64,000 nt of DNA from Rufibacter latericius (lineage in GTDB: Bacteria; Bacteroidota; Bacteroidia; Cytophagales; Hymenobacteraceae), in contig NZ_RJJD01000023.1 of assembly GCF_003721515.1 (NCBI RefSeq), forward strand, positions 55,735-119,734, read 5' to 3'. A model generated the notes under the pieces. It worked only from the letters and a program-made list of their open reading frames with translations, ran no database searches and was not told the origin of the DNA. The translations under genes and the position numbers were made by a program. Below, in pieces: positions 54,779 to 63,231 of the stretch (positions within the stretch are counted from its first letter, which is position 1; each line of letters begins with the position of its first letter).

Positions 54779-55864
54779 ATGGCCACACCTAAATTCATTG
54801 CCCCTTCCACCACGTTTTACGCTGAGCTGAAACGCCGCACGAACGCCTACTTTGAGGAGATTGGAAGTCATCCTTCCGGGAACTATAAACTATACATCAA
54901 AGCCGCCGTGCTGCTTTCCAGCCTGGTGTTTCTGTACGTCCATTTAGTGTTTTTCACGCCGCCGGTTTGGCTGGCTCTGATAGAATGCGTTCTCATTGGC
55001 GGCGTTACCGCGGCCATTGGGTTTAACATCATGCACGATGGCGGCCACGGCAGTTTCAGCCGCAAGAAGTGGGTGAACGAACTCGCCGGCCTTACTCTGA
55101 ACGTTTTGGGCGCCAACATCCACATGTGGACCACCAAGCACAACATCATCCACCATACCTACACCAACATTGATGGCGTAGACGATGACCTGGATGCCAG
55201 ACCTTTCCTGCGCCTCTGTGAAAACCAGGAGCACCTGAAAATCCATAAATACCAGCATTACTACTTCTGGGGGGCGTATGCCATGCTTTATATTTACTGG
55301 ATCTTCTTCACCGATTACGCGAAGTACTTCACCCAGAAAGTAGGCGATATTCCCATTAAGAAAATGACGGGCAAAGACCATTTTTCCTTCTGGGGATTCA
55401 AGGTGATGCACTTTATTCTGTTTGTGGTGGTGCCTATTTACACCGTAGGTTTCTTGCCTTGGTTGGTAGGGTTCTTAGTATATGGCATGTTTACGGGCTT
55501 GGTGCTGAGCATTGTGTTCCAGTTGGCCCATACGGTGGAGTACGCGCATTTTCCAATGCCTACTGAGTCTACGAACCGCATTGAAGATGAGTGGGCCTTG
55601 CACCAACTGAAAACCACGGCTAATTTCGCAACCAAGAACAAGATAATTTCCTGGTTAACCGGTGGCCTGAACTTCCAGATTGAGCACCATTTGTTCCCCC
55701 GGATTTCGCACGTGCATTACCCGGCCATCAGCAAGATCATTAAAGAAGCCTGCGCCGAGTTTGGCGTCACCTACCACGAGTACCCAAAAACCAGAACGGC
55801 TATCATGTCTCACATTTCGCATCTGAAGCAACTGGCGCTTCAGCCCGTTTTGGTACAGCAATAA
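54779..55864 (+). CDS. Fatty acid (acyl-CoA/lipid) desaturase
   Basis: Translation from the ATG at 54779 (TTG at 54770 also in frame) gives 361 residues. The three His boxes are MHDGGHGSFS, TKHNIIHHTYTN and NFQIEHHLFPRISHVHYPAI, a front-end/delta-6-like pattern with Q-x-x-HH in the last box. Membrane helices flank them. It introduces double bonds into fatty acyl chains using oxygen and reduced ferredoxin or cytochrome b5-like electron donors. It probably controls membrane fluidity. Single gene with a strong terminator after it. Confidence 0.92.
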   Translation: MATPKFIAPSTTFYAELKRRTNAYFEEIGSHPSGNYKLYIKAAVLLSSLVFLYVHLVFFTPPVWLALIECVLIGGVTAAIGFNIMHDGGHGSFSRKKWVNELAGLTLNVLGANIHMWTTKHNIIHHTYTNIDGVDDDLDARPFLRLCENQEHLKIHKYQHYYFWGAYAMLYIYWIFFTDYAKYFTQKVGDIPIKKMTGKDHFSFWGFKVMHFILFVVVPIYTVGFLPWLVGFLVYGMFTGLVLSIVFQLAHTVEYAHFPMPTESTNRIEDEWALHQLKTTANFATKNKIISWLTGGLNFQIEHHLFPRISHVHYPAISKIIKEACAEFGVTYHEYPKTRTAIMSHISHLKQLALQPVLVQQ

Positions 55865-55907
55865 AACAATACGTAGGCTTGAGGGTTTACCTTTTAGCTG
55901 ACTGTTT

Positions 55908-55952
55908 AAAAGAAGAATCCCGCCCCGGTCTCCAGGGCGGGATTCTTCTTTT
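55908..55952. terminator. 18-bp terminator hairpin
   Basis: Arms aaaagaagaatcccgccc and complement are perfectly paired over 18 bp with a nine-base loop; T-tract on the plus strand. Confidence 0.85.
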
Positions 55953-56010
55953 AAGGCTGTTTTATGAAGAGTAGGCGCTAAACGGAATTAGAAACAATTA
56001 GATGATTTTA

Positions 56011-56134
56011 CGCATTCTGTCCCCTTCAAAGGGGACGGAATGCGTGGTTCTGATTGTGGACGTTGTTGGTGTTCTCACCAACAACCGAATCTGAAGTGGC
56101 AAGCACAAGGGCAACCACAAGGGATTGCCCCTAC
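56011..56134. repeat. Composite repeat cluster after the S9 peptidase gene
   Basis: Three dispersed elements in a row: a 15-16 bp hairpin (arms cgcattctgtcccctt/aaggggacggaatgcg, 56011-56044), the gttgttggtg/caccaacaac hairpin (56062-56085, perfect) and one arm of the caagggcaaccacaaggg... repeat (56106-56134). The composition parallels the cluster at 1-118. Confidence 0.75.
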
Positions 56135-56141
56135 TTTTCCA

Positions 56142-58322
56142 TTACTTAGCCTGCTGGTTCGTCTGCAGATACCGCTCAAAGAACTCATAGGTGCGCAGCA
56201 TCTGGTCGATGCGCTGGCGGTTGTTGCCGGCCCGGGTGATCTCGTGGGTAGCGCCCGGGTGACGGACGTACTCTACAGGACGGTTCAGGACTTTCAGGCT
56301 TTTGTAAAGCATCTCGCTCTGGATAACGCCGGTACGCAGGTCGTTCTCGCCGTGGAAGATGATGAGCGGCGTGGTGATGTTCTGCACATACGTCAGCGGC
56401 GACTCGCTTTGGATGAGGCCTTTGTGCGCTTCTTCCCACGGATAGCCACCGAAGTAATTAGGCACCAAACGCCACGCATTGCCCTCCCCGAAGAACGTGC
56501 TCAGGTCATACACACCGCGCTGCGAGCAGGCGGCTTTGAACCGTTTGTCATGGCCCAGAATCCAGGAAACCAGGTAACCGCCGTAGGAACCACCGGTAAT
56601 CGCCAGGCGGGAAGTGTCGGCCCAGCCTTGGGCAACAGTTTTATCAAGGGCGGTGAGTACGTCACTGGCCGGACCGGCGCCCCAGTCTTTGATGTTGGCG
56701 CGCATGAACTCCTCGCCGTAGCCGCCAGAGCCGCGGGGGTTGGCGTACACCACACCGTATCCGCGCGAAGCGAAGTACTGGTACTCATGCCACATGCTGT
56801 TTTCGCCGGGACCCCACATGGCGGTGGGGCCGCCGTGTATTTCCAAGAGCAGCGGGTATTTCTGGCCCTCCACAAAGTTGGTGGGTTTCATGACCCAGTA
56901 TTCCACGGTCTGGCCTTTGGCGTTGGTGAAGGTGTGTTTCTCGGGTTTGCTCAGTTTCTTTTGGCTTACCCATTCCTGGTTGAAAGTTGTCAGGCGTACC
57001 GGCTTTTTGGCATCGGGGGAAGCCGCGTAGAGTTCGTTGGGATTAGCCACCTCGGTGCTCACGTACACCAATTGGTTTTTCTTCACATCAAAAGAACCCA
57101 CGCCTTTGGTGATGTCAGTGAGCGGCTCAACTTTCCTTTTCTGGACATCGGCGCGGTTCAGCAGGATGCCACCGTTGGAAGGCGAGGTGAAATACACGTA
57201 CTTCTCGTTATCGCTCCAAACCAAATTGCTTTTGTTGCGGTCATAGGGAATGGTGATCAGATCCGTGGCTTTTCCGGTTACCGGCAAGATTCCCAAAGCC
57301 GGGATGTTTACCTGGTTGGAAGAACTGTACTGAAAAGCGATCCACTTGCCCGAAGGAGAAACCGTGCTGCCAGTGTACGAGGTGCCTTTCTTGCCCAGCA
57401 GTTGTTTCAGGCCGGAGCCATCGGTGTTTACCAGGTAAATGGCGTTTTCCTGCGAGCGGGTAGGGTTCTGGGTTTCGTCGGCATCGGCGTCAAAAATGAT
57501 CTGCTTGCCATTGGGCAGGAAACTTGCGTTAGAGCTGGACACAAAACCAGCGGTAAGGTCTTTGGGCGTGGCACCGGGCTTGGCGTCAATGAGGAAGATG
57601 TGCGACAGGTTTAGGTTAGACGAAGTGGTGGATTCTTCCTGGAACCGTAGCTGGTTAATCACCTTGGCTTTGTTGTCTTTCTCGTTCTGGTCCAGGTAGC
57701 CCCTGATCTCGGCCAGGGAACCGTCTGGGTTGGGTTTGGCGGGATTGGTGCGCAGATTTTCGTTCTGGAAGAAACCGGGTTTCTCATACGACCATTTAGG
57801 CAAGTCCCGGGCTGGGTTCAGGGTAGAATCAGAGAGCAATTCATTCAGGGCGATGCCCGAGGTAAAAAGCAGCTGCTGCCCGTTGGGGCTCCAAACCGGA
57901 TTTCCGGCACCGTACTTGAATTTGGTAAGTTGCACGGGCTCGCCGCCGGCAAAAGAAAGCAGAAAGATTTGCGGCTTGCTTTCTACCACGCGCACAAAGG
58001 CCAGTTGCTTCCCATCGGGGCTCCAGGCGGGCTGGGTGGCATTGCTGTTGCCGTAGGTGAGTTGGCGCGGAGCCTGGCTTCCATTAGCTGGCTGCAGGTG
58101 CAGTTGCGTGTTGTAGCGGAAGTCGCTTTTCTTTTCGGGGTCTGGCTCAATGGAAGTGACGGTGAACACCGCCTGCTTGCCATCGGGCGAAAGGGCCACC
58201 GCGCCTACCTGTTTGATTTTCAGGAGATCGGTGACCTGAACGAGGTTGTTTGATTGCTGCGCCTGCGCCCAGGAGAGACTTGCCCACAATAAAAGCAGGA
58301 AAGCCGCGAGTTGTTTGTTCAT
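56142..58322 (-). CDS. S9 family serine peptidase (prolyl oligopeptidase/acylaminoacyl-peptidase type), exported
   Basis: This 726-residue protein has a signal peptide (MNKQLAAFLLLLWASLSWAQA), a WD40/PD40-like propeller (LTYGNSNATQPAWSPDGKQLAFV, GAGNPVWSPNGQQLLFT, GSTVSPSGKWIAFQYS) and a C-terminal alpha/beta hydrolase domain with the catalytic triad Ser579 (GGSYGGYL), Asp661 (HGENDLRTG) and His693 (HPGATHEI). S9 enzymes cleave short peptides after Pro, or N-acylated residues. It acts in the periplasm and probably supplies di- and tripeptides to the POT transporter at 51431. Single gene; it ends beside the repeat cluster at 56011-56134. Confidence 0.93.
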   Translation of the reverse strand: MNKQLAAFLLLLWASLSWAQAQQSNNLVQVTDLLKIKQVGAVALSPDGKQAVFTVTSIEPDPEKKSDFRYNTQLHLQPANGSQAPRQLTYGNSNATQPAWSPDGKQLAFVRVVESKPQIFLLSFAGGEPVQLTKFKYGAGNPVWSPNGQQLLFTSGIALNELLSDSTLNPARDLPKWSYEKPGFFQNENLRTNPAKPNPDGSLAEIRGYLDQNEKDNKAKVINQLRFQEESTTSSNLNLSHIFLIDAKPGATPKDLTAGFVSSSNASFLPNGKQIIFDADADETQNPTRSQENAIYLVNTDGSGLKQLLGKKGTSYTGSTVSPSGKWIAFQYSSSNQVNIPALGILPVTGKATDLITIPYDRNKSNLVWSDNEKYVYFTSPSNGGILLNRADVQKRKVEPLTDITKGVGSFDVKKNQLVYVSTEVANPNELYAASPDAKKPVRLTTFNQEWVSQKKLSKPEKHTFTNAKGQTVEYWVMKPTNFVEGQKYPLLLEIHGGPTAMWGPGENSMWHEYQYFASRGYGVVYANPRGSGGYGEEFMRANIKDWGAGPASDVLTALDKTVAQGWADTSRLAITGGSYGGYLVSWILGHDKRFKAACSQRGVYDLSTFFGEGNAWRLVPNYFGGYPWEEAHKGLIQSESPLTYVQNITTPLIIFHGENDLRTGVIQSEMLYKSLKVLNRPVEYVRHPGATHEITRAGNNRQRIDQMLRTYEFFERYLQTNQQAK

Positions 58323-58720
58323 ATAGATAGAGAAAGGAATGGGAATAGCATTAAAACAGGTGAGTCACTGCCTTAAAGCTAAAAATTTATTCCTTCATGA
58401 ACGCAGGCTTTTTGCATGTACCAGCACAACCGAGGTTTTTCCTAATTGCGGCAAGCTGTTTTGAGGTTGATTTCCGGTTTTAAGGTGGTTTCTAACCTGT
58501 GCAGATTGAAGACCTGGAATTGACGGAACTCCTAACATAAGTGCCTACTGCCGGAAAACCAGAAAAGCTGCCTATTCCAATTCTTTTTACGATCCGGGTA
58601 ATTTCTGGAGAGGAGAATAACATTGACCGAAACTTCTTTTTTGATCTTTAATCTCAACTCACAGTATTTATAAAGGAGCTCCCTCAGCAAAGATGCAGAG
58701 TAGGTCGCTCCATAAACTTT

Positions 58721-58794
58721 GGTAGGGGCAATCCCTTGTGGTTGCCCTAACGGTTCTCAAACGCGTAAGGCAACCACAAGGGATTGCCCCTACC
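58721..58794. repeat. Perfect 26-bp inverted repeat of a dispersed element
   Basis: Arms 58721-58746 and 58769-58794 are exactly complementary over 26 bp with a 22-base loop, so the whole could form a long hairpin. The arms contain the repeat also seen at 56106-56134 and 18987-19015. No terminal duplication or gene is linked, but it sits just after the stop of the gene at 58814-59056. Confidence 0.7.
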
Positions 58795-58813
58795 TATCCA
58801 TTATAGTTTGGGG

Positions 58814-59056
58814 TTACCGTTCCTGGCTTATCTTTTTCACCAACTCTTCGTCTGAGGTTTCTTCCAGCCAGTTAGAGGGAAGTTCCAGCCGAACGGTTTG
58901 GGCCTGGCCGCTGGGCGTGCAGACAACGGTAACGGTGCCTTCCTCGGTTTCAGCGAGTTCAGTGGCTTTTTCGGCGGCATCGCCCTGCAAACCAGCGTAA
59001 GCCTGCACGCAGGTCCAGGTGAGGTTGTCTTGATCGGTTACTTCGCGTTGCGTCAT
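58814..59056 (-). CDS. Small acidic hypothetical protein
   Basis: This 80-residue protein has a helical acidic middle (LQGDAAEKATELAETEEGTVTVV) and a C-terminal helix (LEETSDEELVKKISQER). No signal or membrane segment. The family is unknown to me; the length and lack of repeats suggest a soluble regulator or chaperone-like protein. It lies upstream of the S9 gene on the same strand with a 490-base gap holding the long inverted repeat. Confidence 0.6.
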   Translation of the reverse strand: MTQREVTDQDNLTWTCVQAYAGLQGDAAEKATELAETEEGTVTVVCTPSGQAQTVRLELPSNWLEETSDEELVKKISQER

Positions 59057-59179
59057 TTCAATGAGGTGTTAAAAATGAAGGATAAGTTTGAGGTGTAACG
59101 GATTTCGCGGGGAAAGGGTAGGAAAAGCAGTTAACTCCTTTATCCTCTGAATCACTCATTCTCTCAATCATTCAATCCC

Positions 59180-59836
59180 TCAATCCATAAAAGAAAACGC
59201 CTGAATGTATCCTTTCATCTGTTCTAGAAACAGGTGCACGTGGTAGCCATCGGCTAGGGCGTGGTGCAGGGCGACGCTGATAGGCAGGGTGACTTTTGCA
59301 GGCGAAACGTCCATCTGTCCGAAGGCGATTTTAGGTACGCCCGCTTCCTGTGGGTTCACCGAATGCGCGTGTTCTATGCCTTTGGAGGGAAACCACGGCA
59401 AAGCGGTGAGGTGCAGCAGATCAGGACCCTGGTGCCCCACGAAAAGCTGATTGCCTGCCTGGGCGTTTTGGATGAGTTTTCGGGAATTCAGGCTGAAATC
59501 GCGCAGCGTAGGTTGGTAAGGGAGGCTCACAAACGAAATGGAGTGGTCGTGCCGAAGGACGGTGGTGGAAAGGTCAAGGCCTTCGTACAGCACTACTTTT
59601 TCATCTTCCAGGCGCAGCCGGAAACTCTCGGTGGCGCGGGCGGCTTCCAGGGTGACGTACAGGTACGCCAGAAACACTGACTCGTTATGTTGTTTGCAAT
59701 AGCGGTACAGCGGGGTAATGTCTACCTCGGTGTGCACGTTGAAGAAGGGTTGGGTAAAGGTCTTGAAGAACCGGAACTGCTCCTCACGGGCCCAGCCTTC
59801 TACCGGGAAAGATTGTTTAGTGTATTTCGAAGTCAT
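59180..59836 (-). CDS. Chloramphenicol-acetyltransferase-like acyltransferase
   Basis: From the ATG at 59836, 218 residues match the CAT family: trimeric CoA-dependent acyltransferase with the catalytic His in HHALADGYHV near the C-terminus (canonical HHAxxDG) and substrate-pocket segments (EEQFRFFKTFTQPFFNVHTEVDIT; FVSLPYQPTLRDFSLNSRKLIQNA). Whether it gives chloramphenicol resistance cannot be judged; many Bacteroidota have such CatB-unrelated paralogues of unknown substrate. The start codon lies inside the last codons of the Crp gene (overlap of 20 bases), so both are translated from one mRNA. Confidence 0.87.
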   Translation of the reverse strand: MTSKYTKQSFPVEGWAREEQFRFFKTFTQPFFNVHTEVDITPLYRYCKQHNESVFLAYLYVTLEAARATESFRLRLEDEKVVLYEGLDLSTTVLRHDHSISFVSLPYQPTLRDFSLNSRKLIQNAQAGNQLFVGHQGPDLLHLTALPWFPSKGIEHAHSVNPQEAGVPKIAFGQMDVSPAKVTLPISVALHHALADGYHVHLFLEQMKGYIQAFSFMD

Positions 59837-60491
59837 AGGTTTCAATTCTCTTTTCAATTTCTTTTCGGTCTGTCTGCACCACCAAGGAGCCTTTCACCTG
59901 TAACAGGGATTCTTCCTCCAGTTGGCGCAGCAAACGGTTCAGGTTGCGGGACGAGGTGCCCAGCAGTTCGGTGAGCAGGGGTTTGGAGATCTGTAGTTCA
60001 TTCAGCCGCGAAAGCTCCCGAAGCACAATCAGTAAGGTATAATACAGCCGGTTGGTGCTCTGGATGGAAGACTGCAGCGAGGTATTCAGCATTTTGGAAG
60101 CCATGGACCGGTGCATGAGCAGATTGAATTCCTGCTCTCGGGCCAATAACTCAAGGAACCTCTCGCTGCTGAGGTGGTAGAACCGGCAGGGGGTAAGCGT
60201 CTGCACGGTGCAGAAATAAGGCATCTGCATGAGCGCTTCCACATCGCCCTCCACCTCACCAGGGCCAAACACGCCCAAAGTGAACAGTTGGCCGGCTGCG
60301 GTAGTACGGGTTACCTTCACCAATCCTGACGTAAGAATGTACACGCCCTTGGGTGCGGTGCCTTGCTTCAAAAGTATTTCCTGGGTCTGTATCTGGACCT
60401 CTTTTAGATGGTACCGCTCCAACAGGGCCGCGTTCGTCTGAAGGAACACTGAGGTCTTGGTGCGGTACTCGGTATAGAAATGCTCTTCCAT
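59817..60491 (-). CDS. Crp/Fnr family transcriptional regulator
   Basis: This 224-residue protein has an N-terminal cyclic-nucleotide-binding-like barrel (about 35-125, GVYILTSGLVKVTRTTAAGQLFTLGVFGPGEVEGDVEAL) and a C-terminal helix-turn-helix (ISKPLLTELLGTSSRNLNRLLRQLEEESLLQVKG). It has the basic amino acids of the family but no Cys cluster of Fnr and no obvious cAMP contact RxSxS, so it may respond to another ligand. It is co-transcribed with the CAT-like acyltransferase, which it may control. Confidence 0.9.
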   Translation of the reverse strand: MEEHFYTEYRTKTSVFLQTNAALLERYHLKEVQIQTQEILLKQGTAPKGVYILTSGLVKVTRTTAAGQLFTLGVFGPGEVEGDVEALMQMPYFCTVQTLTPCRFYHLSSERFLELLAREQEFNLLMHRSMASKMLNTSLQSSIQSTNRLYYTLLIVLRELSRLNELQISKPLLTELLGTSSRNLNRLLRQLEEESLLQVKGSLVVQTDRKEIEKRIETYDFEIH

Positions 60492-60688
60492 GCCACAAAC
60501 TTACAGCCTTCTGGCAGGGCAGGAAAGGACATTTGTCTTTCTGGAATAATTCGGTTAAAATAAGGAAGAATAGATTCCTTTGTAAAAGTAAAAGGCCGGA
60601 ATAAAGCTATTCCGGCCCTAGAAGAAGAAGTTAGTTTTACCCCTGTTTTTGGGAAAAGGAGGCTAAAACGATATTGGAATAAAATGTT

Positions 60689-61465
60689 TTACTCGGCAAA
60701 AGGTTTGGCAGAGCAGGTGCCATCTCCATAGTTAAGCGTTGTTTTTTCGCCGGTGGTCATCTCAATCAGAATCTTGCCTTGGATGGGCCTGATGTTAGCC
60801 GGAGCCACACAGGACTTCTTCACCAAAGCAGGAGCCAGGAGGGAGGCTTCAAAAGCGCCGTTTTGTTTTAGGCAGCTGTATTCGGCTTCGTAGAGTTCCA
60901 CCACATCGTCTGAGGCATCTTGCGGGGTACCAGCACCTTCTTTCAGGTGAGTTACCCGGTTCAGGGAATAACGGAAACTACCTCCGGTGGCCGGAATTAC
61001 CTGGGCATTGCTGCTCACCATTCTGATGGCCGATGTTTTCCCGGGTACCTGAATCATCTGGAACGCAAAGGCCCCTTCCAACTTGGCGCCATTCACCTGG
61101 TAGTTATCCAGGTAAATAACCACTTCCAGGTTCGGCTGGTTTTTGGTGTACATGATGATGTTGCCGGTTCGGGTTTTTCCGTCCAGGCAGGGAGAGGCAC
61201 CCGAAAAGGTGAAAGTGGTTTCCAGTCCCTCGGTGGTGTTCTCATTCTGAACAGAGGAACAAGCCAGGAAATTGCTGCCATTAGGATGGATGCCGCGGGC
61301 CAGGAGTTCCATTTCGGTGGCAATCTGTTCTATCTGCAGCATAGACTGACCCCATTCATTGATAGTTTTGCCGGGTTGAGGCTGCTCAGCACCGTCTTCT
61401 GAACACGCGAAGGTGAAAAAGGCAAAAGCTAGGAGGTAGGCCAGGGTTTTAACAAGAGCTTTCAT
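60689..61465 (-). CDS. Hypothetical lipoprotein
   Basis: This 258-residue lipoprotein has a lipobox (FTFAC, Cys21) and is rich in beta-strand patterns (TTFTFSGASPCLDGKTRTGNIIMYTK; GSFRYSLNRVTHLK; IQGKILIEMTTGEKTTLNYGDGTC). It has six Cys, most likely in disulfides, and a motif DGTC near the C-terminus. The sequence resembles the DUF-type, beta-rich Bacteroidota surface lipoproteins whose function is not known. Single gene. Confidence 0.75.
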   Translation of the reverse strand: MKALVKTLAYLLAFAFFTFACSEDGAEQPQPGKTINEWGQSMLQIEQIATEMELLARGIHPNGSNFLACSSVQNENTTEGLETTFTFSGASPCLDGKTRTGNIIMYTKNQPNLEVVIYLDNYQVNGAKLEGAFAFQMIQVPGKTSAIRMVSSNAQVIPATGGSFRYSLNRVTHLKEGAGTPQDASDDVVELYEAEYSCLKQNGAFEASLLAPALVKKSCVAPANIRPIQGKILIEMTTGEKTTLNYGDGTCSAKPFAE

Positions 61466-61903
61466 ACACGTAAAGAATATAAGTGGTTGGTTTCAGGATA
61501 AAGACCGATGCCCATCTGTGGGGCGGTGGTCTGGTTTAAATTCCCCTAACTGACAGGAAGCTTGGAAGCTGCCCCTATGCACTTTCTCCTTTTCGGGCTG
61601 TAAGGCTGTTTTTCAGGAACCAAGCCGGAAATAGCCCTACTCAAAGAGAAGACTGATTCTTAGCCAGGAAAGCGTTGGCTCTGTTTTCTGCTTATTTGGA
61701 ATGGGTGTTCCTGAAGTACATGAAAAGGAATCCAGGGCTTGCCAGGCTACTTAGCCAACAGACAGTTCCTTTTTCTCTATACCTTCCATTGCCCCTGAAG
61801 CTTTTACCCGCATACCGTCCTCCTTGGAAGGGGGTATCAATCCTGTGGAGTATTAGGGACAAGGAAGGGTGTAAACCAGATTCAAGGGAGTACGCCTGTA
61901 AAC
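61466..61903. other. Gene-free stretch
   Basis: The open frame at 61675-61971 has no domain and runs through the terminator at 61904, so I reject it. A degenerate palindrome is at about 61602-61630. Confidence 0.5.
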
Positions 61904-61957
61904 AGAAAACCCGTTTAGGGGCTAGTTTACCTAAACCAGCCCCTAAACGGGTTTTCT
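61904..61957 (-). terminator. Terminator hairpin of the threonine aldolase gene
   Basis: Arms 61904-61929 and 61932-61957 pair over 26 bp with one mismatch and a two-base loop, apex ggggctagttta. Confidence 0.82.
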
Positions 61958-61973
61958 TTCTGCAACTATGAAG

Positions 61974-63014
61974 TTACTTTGCCTGCTCTGAAAGAGCAGT
62001 GGCATCTTGAATGAACTGGTCTACATATTCCTCGGGCGTAGCCCAGGATGTGATGATCCTGATAGCAGAATAGCCTTCCTGCATTTTCTTCCAGACAAAG
62101 AACCCGTACTTTTTAGAGAGCTCCTGAATCAAGGCATCTGGCAGGATAGGGAAGATCTGGTTTGTCTCAGACTGCGTCAAGAAGGTGAAGCCCAACGTCT
62201 GGAAATGCTGTGCGATGCGCTGGGCCAACGCATTGGCATGGTTGCCCAATTCAAACATGAGGTTGTTTTTCAGTAATTCGGCAAACTGAATCCCGAACAA
62301 CCTTCCCTTGGCCATGAGGGCGCCCCGCTGTTTGATGAAGTATTTGAAATCCTTCTGCAGGCTGGTATTCGCGATCACGATTGCCTCGCCGATGAGTCCG
62401 CCGCACTTGGTGGCTCCCAGGTAGAAAATGTCAGTTAACCGGGCGATGTCCGCTAAGGTAAGGTCGTTGCTCTTGGCGGTGAGGCCCATGGCCATGCGGG
62501 CACCGTCCATGTACAGCAACAGGTTATTCTGGTGGCAGAAAGCCGATAGTTCTTCCAGTTCCTGCTTTTTGTAGATGGTGCCTATTTCGGTGGAGTTGGA
62601 GATATAGACAATCCGGGGCTTAACAGTATGGTACTCCGGAAACTTATTCACGAGCGGCCGGATATCCTCGGGACGAAGTTTGCCGTCTGGCGTGGCTACC
62701 GTCTCTATTTTGTGTCCGGTGGCTTCAATAGCTCCGGCTTCGTGGTTGTTGATATGCCCCGTCTCCGCGGCAATTACCGATTCATACGATTTCAGGAAAG
62801 CGCTCAGCACAATCAGGTTCGCCAGGGTACCGCCGGCCACCAGATGCACCTCCACCTCGGGTTTCTGGCACAACTCCCTTATGGCCGCCACCGATTCCTG
62901 AGTGAATGCATCGTTTCCGTACCCGGGCTGTTGCGTGAGGTTTGACTCGGTTAACCGTTGCAGGATGTTGGGATGACAACCCTCGCTGTAGTCATTGGTG
63001 AAACTGTAAAGCAT
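61974..63014 (-). CDS. Low-specificity threonine aldolase-like PLP enzyme
   Basis: From the ATG at 63014, 346 residues show a fold-type I PLP enzyme of the beta-eliminating lyase family: GYGNDAFTQES (substrate side), HLVAGGTLANLIVLSAF, the Asp in LYMDGARMAMG, and the PLP Lys203 in LGATKCGGLIGEA. These enzymes split threonine or allo-threonine to glycine and acetaldehyde. The longer frame to 63116 adds residues without homology, and MLYSFTNDYSEG is the typical start. No other gene is close enough to suggest an operon. Confidence 0.9.
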   Translation of the reverse strand: MLYSFTNDYSEGCHPNILQRLTESNLTQQPGYGNDAFTQESVAAIRELCQKPEVEVHLVAGGTLANLIVLSAFLKSYESVIAAETGHINNHEAGAIEATGHKIETVATPDGKLRPEDIRPLVNKFPEYHTVKPRIVYISNSTEIGTIYKKQELEELSAFCHQNNLLLYMDGARMAMGLTAKSNDLTLADIARLTDIFYLGATKCGGLIGEAIVIANTSLQKDFKYFIKQRGALMAKGRLFGIQFAELLKNNLMFELGNHANALAQRIAQHFQTLGFTFLTQSETNQIFPILPDALIQELSKKYGFFVWKKMQEGYSAIRIITSWATPEEYVDQFIQDATALSEQAK

Positions 63015-63231
63015 GGTGGTTTGGTAAGGTGCTACGAAAAGCCCCAAAGATACTGGTGTAAGGCTATAAGGCCTATACCTACACCTTGCAATTTTGTTCC
63101 TCAGAGACCATTCCATTCATCCACCGAAACCCCAGCCAAAAACACTCTTTGGGAAGGATACACCCTAAAAGGGAAAAGATGCTAATCTTTTTAAGGAGCC
63201 TGGCCTACCGACCAAAAGGCAGGGGTGAATT

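Noticed and set aside
56040-57614. Long plus-strand open frame of 524 codons
   Set aside because: It is the reverse complement of the S9 peptidase gene, which has a clear catalytic triad and signal peptide; the plus frame has no domain.
61675-61971. Plus-strand open frame of 98 codons
   Set aside because: Runs through a strong terminator hairpin that belongs to the opposite strand gene.
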